Source: an uncultured Oscillospiraceae bacterium
GTDB taxonomy: Bacteria; Bacillota; Clostridia; Oscillospirales; Oscillospiraceae
Assembly: GCA_947626845.1 (NCBI GenBank)
Contig: CANQTW010000010.1
Location: forward strand, 1 to 64,000
Length of the DNA stretch: 64,000 nt
Direction of reading: 5' to 3'
Below the pieces are notes generated by a model that ran no database searches, had not been told where the DNA came from, and was given only the letters and a program-made list of their open reading frames with translations. Positions 26,377-34,189 of this stretch are shown piece by piece (within the stretch, counting starts at the first letter, position 1; every line of letters starts with the position of its first letter). Position numbers and translations under genes: made by a program.

Positions 26377-27810
26377 TCAGATAGCCAGGAAGAACTTCAC
26401 CAGGAACAGCGCGGAGATGACATAGGTGAGGACGGACACGTCCTTGGCCTTGCCGGTGAAGACCTTGACGACGGTGTAGGTGATGAGGCCAAGGCCGATG
26501 CCGTGGCCGATGGAGCCGGAGATGGGCATGGCCAGGAGCATGATGAACACAGGGGCGGCGATGGCCATATCGTTAAAGTCGATGTTCTTGATGCCGCTGA
26601 GCATCAGGATGCCCACGTAGATGAGGGCGGCGGAGGTGGCGGCGGGGGGAATGATGGCGGCGATGGGGCTGATGAAGATGCACGCCAGGAACAGGATGCC
26701 GGTGGTGAGGGAGGTAAGGCCCGTGCGGCCGCCGGCCTCCACGCCGGAGGCGGACTCCACGAAGGTGGTGACGGTGGAGGTGCCGGTGCAGGCGCCGGCG
26801 ATGGTGCCGATGGCGTCGGAGAGGAGCGTCTCGCGCATCTTGGGCATGTTGCCCTTCTCGTCCACCATGCCGGCCCGGTTGGCGGTGGCGACGACGGTGC
26901 CGATGGTGTCAAACATGTCGATGATGCAGAAGGTGACGATCAGCAGGATCACGGTGCCCCAGCCGATGGAGAAGAGCGTCGCGAAGTCGAACTTGAAGAG
27001 CGTGGTTTTCGCCATGTCGCCGAAAGGAGGCAGCCAGCTGGCGGTTTTCAGATTCTCAAAGGGGTTGGCCTTCAGGAAGATGGCCTGACCGGCCCAGTTG
27101 AGGGCGGAGGCGCCCAGCATACCCACAAGGACCGCGCCTTTCATCTTGTAGTGCGCCAGGATGATGATGAGGAAGAGGCCGATGAACATGGTGACAACGG
27201 TCAGGACCATGGGAGCCCAGCTCTCGCCCATCTGCTCCTTGCCGTAGCTGGCGGAGAGCGCGCCAAAGAAGTCCCGCATCACATAGTATTCGCCGGAAGC
27301 GCCCTGGCCGGCGTTGGAGCCGAAGCCGATGTTCATGAGCATCAGGCCGATGCCGGGGCCGATGCCCAGGCGCACGCCAAGGGGAATGGCCTCCACGATC
27401 TTCTGACGGATATTGAAGATGGAGAGGAGCACGAACACGATGCCTTCAACAAGGATGATGCACAGGCCCGCCTGAAGTCCGGCCAGCATGGTGCACCCGG
27501 CACCGGCAGCGATTTGGGCGATAACGACTCCGAAATAAGAGTTGAGGCCCATGCCGGGGGCAAGCGCGAAGGGCTTGTTGGCCAGGAACGCCATGCAGAA
27601 CATAGCCACGGCGGAGGCCAGGCAGGTGGCCATAAAGACGCCGTTCCACGCGGCCTGCGTGTCTGCCCCAAAGCTGGTGTTATTGTACAGAACGATCAGG
27701 TTGGGGTTCAGAGCGATGATGTACGCCATGGTCATGAAGGTGGTAAGACCGGCTACGATCTCGGTGCGGACGGTGGTGCCGTTTTGCTTGAGCTTGAAGA
27801 TTTTCTCCAT
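26377..27810 (-). CDS. NCS2/AzgA-type purine permease
   Basis: A 477-aa inner-membrane permease with 12-14 hydrophobic segments. The N-terminus GTTVRTEIVAGLTTFMTMAY and the segment PGMGLNSYFGVVIAQIA are signatures of the AzgA/PbuG subgroup that imports adenine, guanine or hypoxanthine with protons; DMFDTIGTVVATANRAGMVD and GTSTVTTFVESASGVEAGGR are also present. ATG follows AGGAGGG. A palindrome TTAGAC-AC-GTCTAA at 27900-27913 lies upstream. It is divergent from a phosphoribosyltransferase, which fits purine salvage. Confidence 0.9.
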   Translation of the reverse strand: MEKIFKLKQNGTTVRTEIVAGLTTFMTMAYIIALNPNLIVLYNNTSFGADTQAAWNGVFMATCLASAVAMFCMAFLANKPFALAPGMGLNSYFGVVIAQIAAGAGCTMLAGLQAGLCIILVEGIVFVLLSIFNIRQKIVEAIPLGVRLGIGPGIGLMLMNIGFGSNAGQGASGEYYVMRDFFGALSASYGKEQMGESWAPMVLTVVTMFIGLFLIIILAHYKMKGAVLVGMLGASALNWAGQAIFLKANPFENLKTASWLPPFGDMAKTTLFKFDFATLFSIGWGTVILLIVTFCIIDMFDTIGTVVATANRAGMVDEKGNMPKMRETLLSDAIGTIAGACTGTSTVTTFVESASGVEAGGRTGLTSLTTGILFLACIFISPIAAIIPPAATSAALIYVGILMLSGIKNIDFNDMAIAAPVFIMLLAMPISGSIGHGIGLGLITYTVVKVFTGKAKDVSVLTYVISALFLVKFFLAI

Positions 27811-27899
27811 ATATACCCTCCTAAAGTATTTCTTTGGCCGGTGAAAAACAAAATCGGCGTGCGAAACACATCCTCACGCCTTATGGTTTTTCATCAGCT

Positions 27900-27913
27900 T
27901 TAGACACGTCTAA
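27900..27913. promoter_or_regulatory. Palindromic operator candidate upstream of the purine permease
   Basis: TTAGAC-AC-GTCTAA, about 90 bp before the permease start. No purine riboswitch consensus was found here. Confidence 0.45.
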
Positions 27914-28052
27914 GATACCACATTTTTCATCACATTTCCACGGATTTCTTAAAAAATGTTAAATTTTTTTGAATTTTTGGCGGCTTGACCAAAACTCTCC
28001 CCCATCAGGGGCCCGCCTTGTGCATTTTTACGCGGGCTTTTTCACAATTTCT

Positions 28053-28081
28053 TTGACTACCTCAGGAAACAGTGCTATAAT
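28053..28081 (+). promoter_or_regulatory. Promoter of the phosphoribosyltransferase gene
   Basis: TTGACT (28053-28058), 17-bp spacer, TATAAT (28076-28081). Confidence 0.8.
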
Positions 28082-28130
28082 AGGCAGTGGGAACAGTTTC
28101 CCTAAGAAAATAATATGGAGTGACGGACAA

Positions 28131-28685
28131 ATGACATACGAGCTCAAGGTCGCGGGGCTGAAGCGGGAGCTGACTCTCTGCCCCCTTAACGAGAACCTGT
28201 CCATTGCCGGCTTTGTCATCTTCGGCGATGTGGAGCTGACCTGCGCCTGCGCCAAAGCGCTTTTGGAGAAGGCTCCGGCATACGACTATATGGTGGCACC
28301 GGAGGCCAAGGCCATCCCCCTGATCCACGAGATGGCCAAGCAGGCCGGGAGGAACGACTACTTCCTGGTACGCAAAAAGGCCAAGGCCTATATGCACAAC
28401 GTCTTTAAGGTGGAGGATCACTCCATCACCACCGAGGGCACCCAGTACCTGTACATGGACGGCGATGACGCCGCCAAAATGCGGGGCAAGCGGGTCATCA
28501 TCGTCGACGACGTCATCTCCACCGGCGGCTCCATCGCGGCGGTGGAGGAGCTGGTCCGCGCCGCCGGCGGCATCGTGGCCGCCAAGATGGCGGTGCTGGC
28601 CGAGGGCGACGCCGCCAAGCGGGACGACATCATCTTCTTGGAGCACCTGCCCCTCTTCGACGGCAAGGGCAACCCCATCGGGTAA
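28131..28685 (+). CDS. Adenine/purine phosphoribosyltransferase family protein
   Basis: A 184-aa type I phosphoribosyltransferase. The PRPP-binding motif VIIVDDVISTGGSIAA lies at about 123-138, with a YDYMVAPEAKAIPLIHEMA segment at about 52-70 in place of the usual apt substrate loop. ATG at 28131 has GGAG 10 bp upstream; the longer frame runs through the promoter. It is predicted to make a nucleotide from a purine base and PRPP, or to act as a purine-sensing regulator. Divergent to the permease. apt is the nearest name, but not certain. Confidence 0.8.
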   Translation: MTYELKVAGLKRELTLCPLNENLSIAGFVIFGDVELTCACAKALLEKAPAYDYMVAPEAKAIPLIHEMAKQAGRNDYFLVRKKAKAYMHNVFKVEDHSITTEGTQYLYMDGDDAAKMRGKRVIIVDDVISTGGSIAAVEELVRAAGGIVAAKMAVLAEGDAAKRDDIIFLEHLPLFDGKGNPIG

Positions 28686-28701
28686 ATCGCGATCTTAAAT
28701 A

Positions 28702-28735
28702 AAAAGGCAGCCGCTGTCCGCGGCTGCCTTCTTTT
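28702..28735 (+). terminator. Terminator
   Basis: GGCAGCCGC-TGTCC-GCGGCTGCC followed by TTCTTTT. Confidence 0.88.
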
Positions 28736-28762
28736 CCGTCATCGCGGCTTTGCGCGACAACA

Positions 28763-28839
28763 TGGTACGCCTGAAGGGACTCGAACCCCCGGTCTCGCGG
28801 TTCGTAGCCGCGCACTCTATCCAGCTGAGCTACAGGCGC
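28763..28839 (-). tRNA. tRNA-Arg (ACG)
   Basis: 77 nt with encoded CCA. Acceptor GCGCCTG/CAGGCGT, D arm GCTCAGCTGGATAGAGT, anticodon stem-loop with CTACGAA loop (anticodon ACG), T arm GGGGTTCGAGTCCC. All four arms pair. Confidence 0.95.
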
Positions 28840-28929
28840 ATCTTGCCGCTCCTCTCCGGAGCGCCCTACTATAATACCATCGTGTCCGGAAAAATGCAAG
28901 CATTATTTTCGTGTTTTTGAAAAAAAGTG

Positions 28930-28958
28930 TTGACAACTTCCTGGGCTTGGGTTAAAAT
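28930..28958 (+). promoter_or_regulatory. tRNA-Val promoter
   Basis: TTGACA (28930-28935), 17-bp spacer, TAAAAT (28953-28958). Confidence 0.82.
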
Positions 28959-28971
28959 AGGTGACGCTGAC

Positions 28972-29048
28972 GGACGATTAGCTCAGCTGGTATGAGCATC
29001 CGCTTGACGTGCGGAGGGTCACAGGTTCAAGTCCTGTATCGTCCACCA
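28972..29048 (+). tRNA. tRNA-Val (GAC)
   Basis: 77 nt with encoded CCA. Acceptor GGACGAT/ATCGTCC, anticodon loop TTGACGT (anticodon GAC) closed by CCGC/GCGG, T arm ACAGGTTCAAGTCCTGT. A terminator follows directly at 29052-29079. Confidence 0.95.
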
Positions 29049-29051
29049 AAT

Positions 29052-29079
29052 AAAAAAACCGCCTTCAGGCGGTTTTTTT
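29052..29079 (+). terminator. tRNA-Val terminator
   Basis: ACCGCC-TTCA-GGCGGT with T7. Confidence 0.9.
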
Positions 29080-29169
29080 ATTATAGGCGAAAGGCTGTTT
29101 TTCCGTATGCCGCCGCGCGGCGGCGGAACGCTCGGATCGGAAAAACCTTCCCGCTGGGTTGATCTTGTC

Positions 29170-29592
29170 TCACTTGAGGTTCGCCTTGATCTTCCCAATC
29201 ATCTCCGCGTATTCCTCGTCAGTCAGATACTTCTCGCCGGGGTTCATGGCGAAAACGCCGCCCCACTCATAGCCGTCCTTATACTTGGGGACCAGGTGCA
29301 TGTGGAGGTGGCAGCCGGTGTCGCCGTAAGCGCCGTAGTTGAGCTTGTCGGGGTGGAAGGCCGCGTGGATGGCGCGGGCCGCCCGGTCCACGTCGGCGAA
29401 AAAGGCGTTGCGCTCCTCCTCCGAGATATTGACGATCTCGCTGACGTGATCCTTATAGGCCACGATGCACCTGCCGGGGTGGGACTGCTCCTTGAAGAGG
29501 ATGAGCTGGGAAACGTTCAGGTCGCAGATCTTGATGCCGAAGGCCGCCAGAGGCGCCCCACCCACGCAGTATCCGCAATTTTGATCCTTCAT
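29170..29592 (-). CDS. HIT-family nucleotide-binding protein
   Basis: A 140-aa histidine-triad hydrolase. The HxHxH signature is CHLHMHLVPK (about residues 93-102), with the usual upstream strand LILFKEQSHPGRCIVAYKDH. An N-terminal CGYC and later cysteines could bind zinc. HIT proteins hydrolyse phosphoramidates or dinucleoside polyphosphates in the cytoplasm; the physiological substrate is unknown. It is the second gene after the zinc-ribbon membrane protein (15-bp gap). Confidence 0.9.
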   Translation of the reverse strand: MKDQNCGYCVGGAPLAAFGIKICDLNVSQLILFKEQSHPGRCIVAYKDHVSEIVNISEEERNAFFADVDRAARAIHAAFHPDKLNYGAYGDTGCHLHMHLVPKYKDGYEWGGVFAMNPGEKYLTDEEYAEMIGKIKANLK

Positions 29593-29606
29593 GAATTTAT
29601 CTCCCT

Positions 29607-29906
29607 TCAGTTTTTTCGTTTATTGTTTCCGCCCCTCCTGCCGACCTTCACCACCACGGTGATCTCATGCCCGCAGGATGGACAGTGACAGCCCTTTTTC
29701 AGCCCCCTGAACAGCGCCGAAAGCTCCACGGGTCCGCCGCACCAGGGGCAGTGGAGCCGCCAGACGTTCAGGATGAAGTAACAGGCCAGCGCCGCGGCCG
29801 CCGCGAAGAAGAACCACTTGTTAAAGACCCCCGCCACCAGGAAGACGGCAAAGGCCAGCATGAAGATATACGCCAGGATGATCTCAAAAAGCCGAATGAC
29901 CCTCAT
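29607..29906 (-). CDS. Small membrane protein with C-terminal zinc ribbon
   Basis: A 99-aa protein: two hydrophobic segments (about 8-27 and 29-48), then CPWCGG...CHCPSCGHE (about 53-82) forming a four-cysteine zinc ribbon, ending in a basic tail. Probably cotranscribed with the HIT gene. No function is known. Confidence 0.75.
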   Translation of the reverse strand: MRVIRLFEIILAYIFMLAFAVFLVAGVFNKWFFFAAAAALACYFILNVWRLHCPWCGGPVELSALFRGLKKGCHCPSCGHEITVVVKVGRRGGNNKRKN

Positions 29907-30142
29907 GGCCGCGCTCCTTTCACTTGTTGGCGGACGCCCCGCTTTTTCTATTTTACCGCCATCTGTCTGTCAAGTCAACTAATTTTTCGACCCCATCCGC
30001 CCCAGCTTTTGCGCTTTTGTCTCTTTTCCCAGGGGCGGTTTTGCTTTATAATTTTAAGCCTATCCATCCTTCGGCGGAAAAACACGGCCTGAACGGCCCT
30101 TTTCCCGCCGGAGGGACCAATCTGATTCTTGGGGGAGCTTTT

Positions 30143-30697
30143 ATGACGCCGTCACCCATCACCCTGCGCGTGGCCCGGCCAGAGGACGCGCCCGCCCTGC
30201 TTGAAATTTACGCATGGTACGTGGAAAATACCACCGTGACCTTTGAGGTTGACGTCCCCAGCGCCGCCGAATTTGAGGGGCGCATCCGCCGCACCCTGGC
30301 CCGTTACCCCTATCTGGTGGCGGAACGGGAAGGCCAGATCGTGGGCTACGCCTACGCCGCCCCCTTCCGGGAGCGGGTGGCCTACGCCTGGTGCTGTGAG
30401 GCCAGCGTCTACGTCCGTCGGGACATGCACCGCCTGGGGATAGGCCGTATGCTCTATCAGCGGCTGGAGCAATATCTGCGCGCCCAGAACGTGGCCAGCA
30501 TGGACGCCTGCATCTCCTACCCCAACAAGGACAGCATCAAGTTCCACTCCAGCCTCGATTTCGAGCGGGTGGCCCGTTTCTCCAAGTGCGCCTTCAAAAT
30601 GGGCCGCTGGGTGGATATCGTCTGGATGCAGAAGATTTTAAAGGAATCCGACACCCCTCCTGCCCCCTTCATCCCTTTCGCGGAGCTCAATCTCTAA
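30143..30697 (+). CDS. GNAT acetyltransferase, phosphinothricin acetyltransferase-like
   Basis: A 184-aa acetyl-CoA-dependent N-acetyltransferase. The ATG at 30143 follows GGGGGAG; the longer frame is non-coding leader. TLRVARPEDAPALLEIYAWY, then VENTTVTFE, is the typical start of the PAT/bar-like subgroup; the acetyl-CoA loop is RRDMHRLGIGRMLYQ (about 92-106). The substrate may be an amino acid or a toxic amino-acid analogue. Stands alone. Confidence 0.87.
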   Translation: MTPSPITLRVARPEDAPALLEIYAWYVENTTVTFEVDVPSAAEFEGRIRRTLARYPYLVAEREGQIVGYAYAAPFRERVAYAWCCEASVYVRRDMHRLGIGRMLYQRLEQYLRAQNVASMDACISYPNKDSIKFHSSLDFERVARFSKCAFKMGRWVDIVWMQKILKESDTPPAPFIPFAELNL

Positions 30698-30767
30698 AAG
30701 CCGGAACCGCCAACGGAACCAATTTATTTTCCCAGCATCCTATCCCACGGCGAAAGGGCGATTGAAT

Positions 30768-30799
30768 CGGAAGAGGAACCCTGACGGTTCCTCTTCCCA
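30768..30799 (+). terminator. Terminator-like hairpin with CTGAC loop
   Basis: GGAAGAGGAACC-CTGAC-GGTTCCTCTTCC, similar in loop and layout to the hairpin at 50866-50901. Confidence 0.55.
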
Positions 30800-30859
30800 T
30801 CTCTTCCCTCCGAAACCTTCAGCCGTTACGGAAGACCGTTTGAACCAAAACTCAAATTC

Positions 30860-31137
30860 AATATTTTTCCGGCGACATGTGCGTCGGAAAAAATCCCTTT
30901 TGTCACGCAAGTGTGCTAATGGGGCCCCCGCCGAACGTTAGTTCGGTGGGGAGAGGAGGAGCGAAGTCTGCGACCTTGCCTGCGCGCCTGCGCGGAGGCA
31001 AGGTATCGCGACTTCCGCGACGACGACGGTGCGCGCGGCGTGACGGCAGGGGAAAATACCTGAATTTCGCAAAATTCAGATATTTTCCCCGCACGTTCCC
31101 CTTGTCGGAAAAAGCCCGTCAGGGCTTTTTCCGACAG
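30860..31137 (+). repeat. Interspersed hairpin repeat, copy 2 (longest)
   Basis: Fills the 30800-31193 gap. Modules in order: TTCCGGCGACATGTGCGTCGGAA hairpin region (30866-30888), CACGCAAGTGTGC, GGGGCCCCCGCCGAAC/GTTCGG-GGGGAGAGG, a long stem closed by GAAGTC/GACTTC (31013 region), CGCGACGACGACGG, and the CCGCACGTTCCCC plus AAAGCCCGTCAGGGCTTT terminal hairpin. Confidence 0.75.
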
Positions 31138-31193
31138 CAAAAAAGGAGCGCCTTCCGGCGCTCCTTTTTTGCATTATTTCCCTGTATTCCGTT

Positions 31194-33884
31194 TTATTTC
31201 GCGGTATATCTGGCTATGATGGTGGCGATCTCCGCGCGGCTGATCTCCTTTTCGGGGTTCAGCAGGAGCTTCCCGCCCTGGGCGGCGCCGCCGATGATCT
31301 CGTTGGCGACGGCCCACTGGAACGCCGCCTTGGCCTCGCCGGAGACGCTGGTCCCGTCGGAGAACCGGTCAAGACCGGCCTCGATTTCCGGCTTCTGGAC
31401 CATGCGGTACATCATGATCACCAGCTCCTGACGGGTCAGGTTCTGCTTGCCGTCCTCAAAGCCGTCGTTGATCCCCAGGGACCCCGCCCAGGACAGGCCG
31501 GGCTTTGCCCAGTCCGCGCCGCTGACGTAGGCGTCCACGCCGGACATGCGGGCCAGGATGGTGACCATCATCTCGCGGGTGGTGGTGCCGGTGGGCTCGA
31601 ACTTGCCGCCGCTGCCCTTCATCAGGTTGGAATTCAGGACGGCCTGGACGCCCTCCAGGTACCAGGCGTCCTCCTTGATATCGGAGAACACGGCCACGGC
31701 CTCCACATGATTGGCGGCCTCGTCCCGCTGGGCGGCCAGCTCCTCCGTGGCCAGGTCCTTCAGGGTCTCAACGGTCATGCCGCAGTCGACGCAGGCGCCG
31801 TTCACAATGACGTGCTCCCCCTTGTCGGCCTCCAGGCCGCAGGTTTCGCAGGCGCGCCAATGGCAGCTGCTGTCCATCTTGTACTCCGCGCTGTAGGCGT
31901 GGACATGCACCTCCACCTTCTCAGGCTCCTTCTCGCCGCAGACGGCGCAGACGCCCTTCTCAAAGGTGTGGACGGCGACGTCCTTCCTGTCGCCGCAGGC
32001 ACATTCCTTCCAGTGGCTGACGGAGTCGTGCTTGTCTGTATAGGTGTGGGTGTGGCTCTCCGCCAGGGCGGGGATCTCGGAGCCCTTGATCATCACCGCG
32101 CCGCAGCCTACACAGCAGGTGTCGCCGGTGTATCCGGCCCTGCCCACAGCCGCCGCTCTGACGTTGGTGAGCTTCGTCCCGCCCACGTGGTTATAGGCCA
32201 CGGGCGCGCCGTAGACCTCGCCGCAGACGGCGCAAACGGGCCCGCTGGCGCAATTGCCCTGTCCGCCCGTATGCTTTTCCACGGGTCCCTTGTCGCCGCA
32301 GGCGCACTCATGCCAGTGGCCCTGGCTGTCGTGCCGGACAATATTATAGATATGCGTGTGGTTCTCCTTCAGCGCTTCCAGGGTCATGCCCTTGATCAGG
32401 ACCTCGCCGCAGCCGGCGCAGACGGTATCGCCCGTGTACCCGGCGGCGCCCAGCTGCGCGGGCTTCTCACCGACGATCTTCGTGCCGCCCACATGGGTGG
32501 AGCCGGCCTTGCCGGTGTTAACGGTGGCGCCGCACTTGGTACAGACGGCGTTGCCCTTGCAGTCCACGGGGCCCAGGGTGTGGGTCTCCACCTGCTTCTC
32601 GGTACAGCCGTGGCTGTTGCACACACGGGCGTGGGTGCCGCCCTCGTTGGTCCAGACGCCGTAGCTGTGCTCATGGGCGGCGGTAGTCTGCCCCACGGGG
32701 ACGCCGGTGCTCTTCCGCTCGCCGCAGACGGTACAGCTCAGCACGTTGAAGCCGCCGTCACGGACAGTCGTATAGGTGTGGGGGACGCTCTCGCCGTAGT
32801 GACAGCCACTATTCAGGCACTCGTGGGTATGGGTGCTGTCCGTGCAGCGCCAGGTGCCGAAGTTGTGGTTCTTCTGGCCGTATTTGGCCAGGTGCCCGCA
32901 CTGGCAGTAAAGGTCCTCCGTGCAGTAGGTACGGGGCACCGTAAAGGTGCTCTCACTGCAGTTCACGCTGCGGGTCGCGCCGCACTTCGTACAGCTCTCC
33001 CTGTGGGTAAAGGAGCTGGTCGGCCCGTCGATCTTCCAGGTGTGACTGCACTTGGAGGGGTCGTTGGCCGGCTTGGTGTAGCCGCAGGTGGCGCACTTGT
33101 CCCCCACAAAATCATGGGCGTACTCGCTGGAGACAGCGGAGCAGTTGACGCACTGGAGCCAGTGCTTACTGCCGTTGTAGCGCCAGGTGGAGCCGAAAAC
33201 GTGGCCGGTGCCGGCCTCAGTGGCGCCGCACTTCTCGCAGTGCCGTCCGCCGCCGCAGCTGCCGTCGTCCGCGACCCACCGGTGGCCGGTGGCCTTCATG
33301 CCGGAGGCGACGGTGCTCTCCGTCTGGCAGACGGTGCAGATAACTACCTTATAGCCGTCCTGAGTGCAGGTGGGCTCAACGGTCTCCTTCACGGCCCAGG
33401 TGTGGTTGCCCCTGGTGGGGACGCTCACGGTCTTCTTCTCCTGGCAGTAGGAGCAGGTATCGACCCGCGTGCCGCCGCCGGTGCAGGTGGAGCTGCCCAC
33501 AATGGCGCCCTCCGTCCAGTTGTGGCCGCCCAGGGTGGTCTCTACCGCCTGGCAGACGGTGCATCTCTTCTCCGTGGTGGGATGGCTGGGGCACTCGCTG
33601 TCATAGGTCGTCGTGCTCCAGCTGTGCGTGCCGTTGGTCCTCTCAAAGTTCTCCCCGGAGAGCGGACGGAACGCGCTGTACTCCTTGGCCCCGCAGACGG
33701 TGCAGGTGCGCGAGGACGCCTCGCATCTCCCATAATAGCAGGTGTCCTCGATCTCGGTATGTACCGGGCCCCAGCTGTGGTGTCCCTTGCAGGTCCCGGC
33801 GGCTGACACGGGCAAGACGATCAGCCCCGTCAGCAGTACCGCCGCCAGCAGTACCGGCAGCCATTTGTAAAGCTTCCTCTTCAT
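31194..33884 (-). CDS. Secreted cysteine-knuckle repeat protein with C-terminal SLH domains
   Basis: An 896-aa surface protein. Signal peptide about 1-28 (LLAAVLLTGLIVLPVSAAG). Residues about 30-690 carry many tandem C-x2-C modules (patterns such as CTVCG, CEKCG, CVNC, CAVCGE) with conserved His and Trp, likely metal-binding knuckles in a long rod. Three SLH units occupy about 725-893 (FSDIKEDAWYLEGVQAVLNS, LSWAGSLGINDGFEDG, ISRAEIATIIARYTA) and anchor it to the wall polymer. Function unknown. Confidence 0.82.
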   Translation of the reverse strand: MKRKLYKWLPVLLAAVLLTGLIVLPVSAAGTCKGHHSWGPVHTEIEDTCYYGRCEASSRTCTVCGAKEYSAFRPLSGENFERTNGTHSWSTTTYDSECPSHPTTEKRCTVCQAVETTLGGHNWTEGAIVGSSTCTGGGTRVDTCSYCQEKKTVSVPTRGNHTWAVKETVEPTCTQDGYKVVICTVCQTESTVASGMKATGHRWVADDGSCGGGRHCEKCGATEAGTGHVFGSTWRYNGSKHWLQCVNCSAVSSEYAHDFVGDKCATCGYTKPANDPSKCSHTWKIDGPTSSFTHRESCTKCGATRSVNCSESTFTVPRTYCTEDLYCQCGHLAKYGQKNHNFGTWRCTDSTHTHECLNSGCHYGESVPHTYTTVRDGGFNVLSCTVCGERKSTGVPVGQTTAAHEHSYGVWTNEGGTHARVCNSHGCTEKQVETHTLGPVDCKGNAVCTKCGATVNTGKAGSTHVGGTKIVGEKPAQLGAAGYTGDTVCAGCGEVLIKGMTLEALKENHTHIYNIVRHDSQGHWHECACGDKGPVEKHTGGQGNCASGPVCAVCGEVYGAPVAYNHVGGTKLTNVRAAAVGRAGYTGDTCCVGCGAVMIKGSEIPALAESHTHTYTDKHDSVSHWKECACGDRKDVAVHTFEKGVCAVCGEKEPEKVEVHVHAYSAEYKMDSSCHWRACETCGLEADKGEHVIVNGACVDCGMTVETLKDLATEELAAQRDEAANHVEAVAVFSDIKEDAWYLEGVQAVLNSNLMKGSGGKFEPTGTTTREMMVTILARMSGVDAYVSGADWAKPGLSWAGSLGINDGFEDGKQNLTRQELVIMMYRMVQKPEIEAGLDRFSDGTSVSGEAKAAFQWAVANEIIGGAAQGGKLLLNPEKEISRAEIATIIARYTAK

Positions 33885-34100
33885 AAAAATCTCCCCCTTT
33901 CGGATGACGATCAGGCAAAGTATCTCCTTCCCCGATCCTTCATCCTCATTCTACTATGCCGTTAAAATATTGTCAATATGATTTTCACAAAGTTTTATGC
34001 CTTTTTTTCGCTCCAAATTTTGCCTGTTTCCGGTAAAAATCCGCGTTTATTGTATCAAATTGTTCGTAATTTATCCTGTGAAAGCGCCCCTTGCATAAAA
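33885..34100. other. Promoter region of the Cys-rich SLH gene; no gene
   Basis: AT-rich leader upstream of the minus-strand SLH gene. No confident promoter pair was picked out, and no reading frame is supported. Confidence 0.4.
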
Positions 34101-34126
34101 TTCTTCCCGACGGACGTCGGGAAGAA
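34101..34126 (-). terminator. Terminator of the gal operon
   Basis: TTCTTCCCGAC-GGAC-GTCGGGAAGAA, with TTTTATG following on the minus strand. Confidence 0.8.
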
Positions 34127-34155
34127 AAAAAGTTAAAATTTTTTTGAAAAAGCTC

Positions 34156-34184
34156 TTGACAAGCAAAAGTATTTATGGTATAAT
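34156..34184 (+). promoter_or_regulatory. Consensus promoter pointing antisense into galT
   Basis: TTGACA (34156-34161), 17-bp spacer, TATAAT (34179-34184) on the plus strand. The expected start is within a few bases of the galT stop codon. No plus-strand gene follows for 5 kb. Confidence 0.7.
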
Positions 34185-34189
34185 ACGAA

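Noticed and set aside
25381-27903. Open frame of 840 codons on the plus strand
   Set aside because: Antisense shadow of the ThrE and NCS2 genes; its composition is that of a GC-rich third frame and it has no ribosome site or family resemblance.
27811-27970. Purine riboswitch before the NCS2 permease
   Set aside because: The three-way junction consensus and loop sequences are absent; only a short palindrome is present.
31707-33806. Open frame of 699 codons opposite the Cys-rich SLH gene
   Set aside because: Low-complexity Ala/Gly/Val product from the complement of CxxC-repeat coding DNA.
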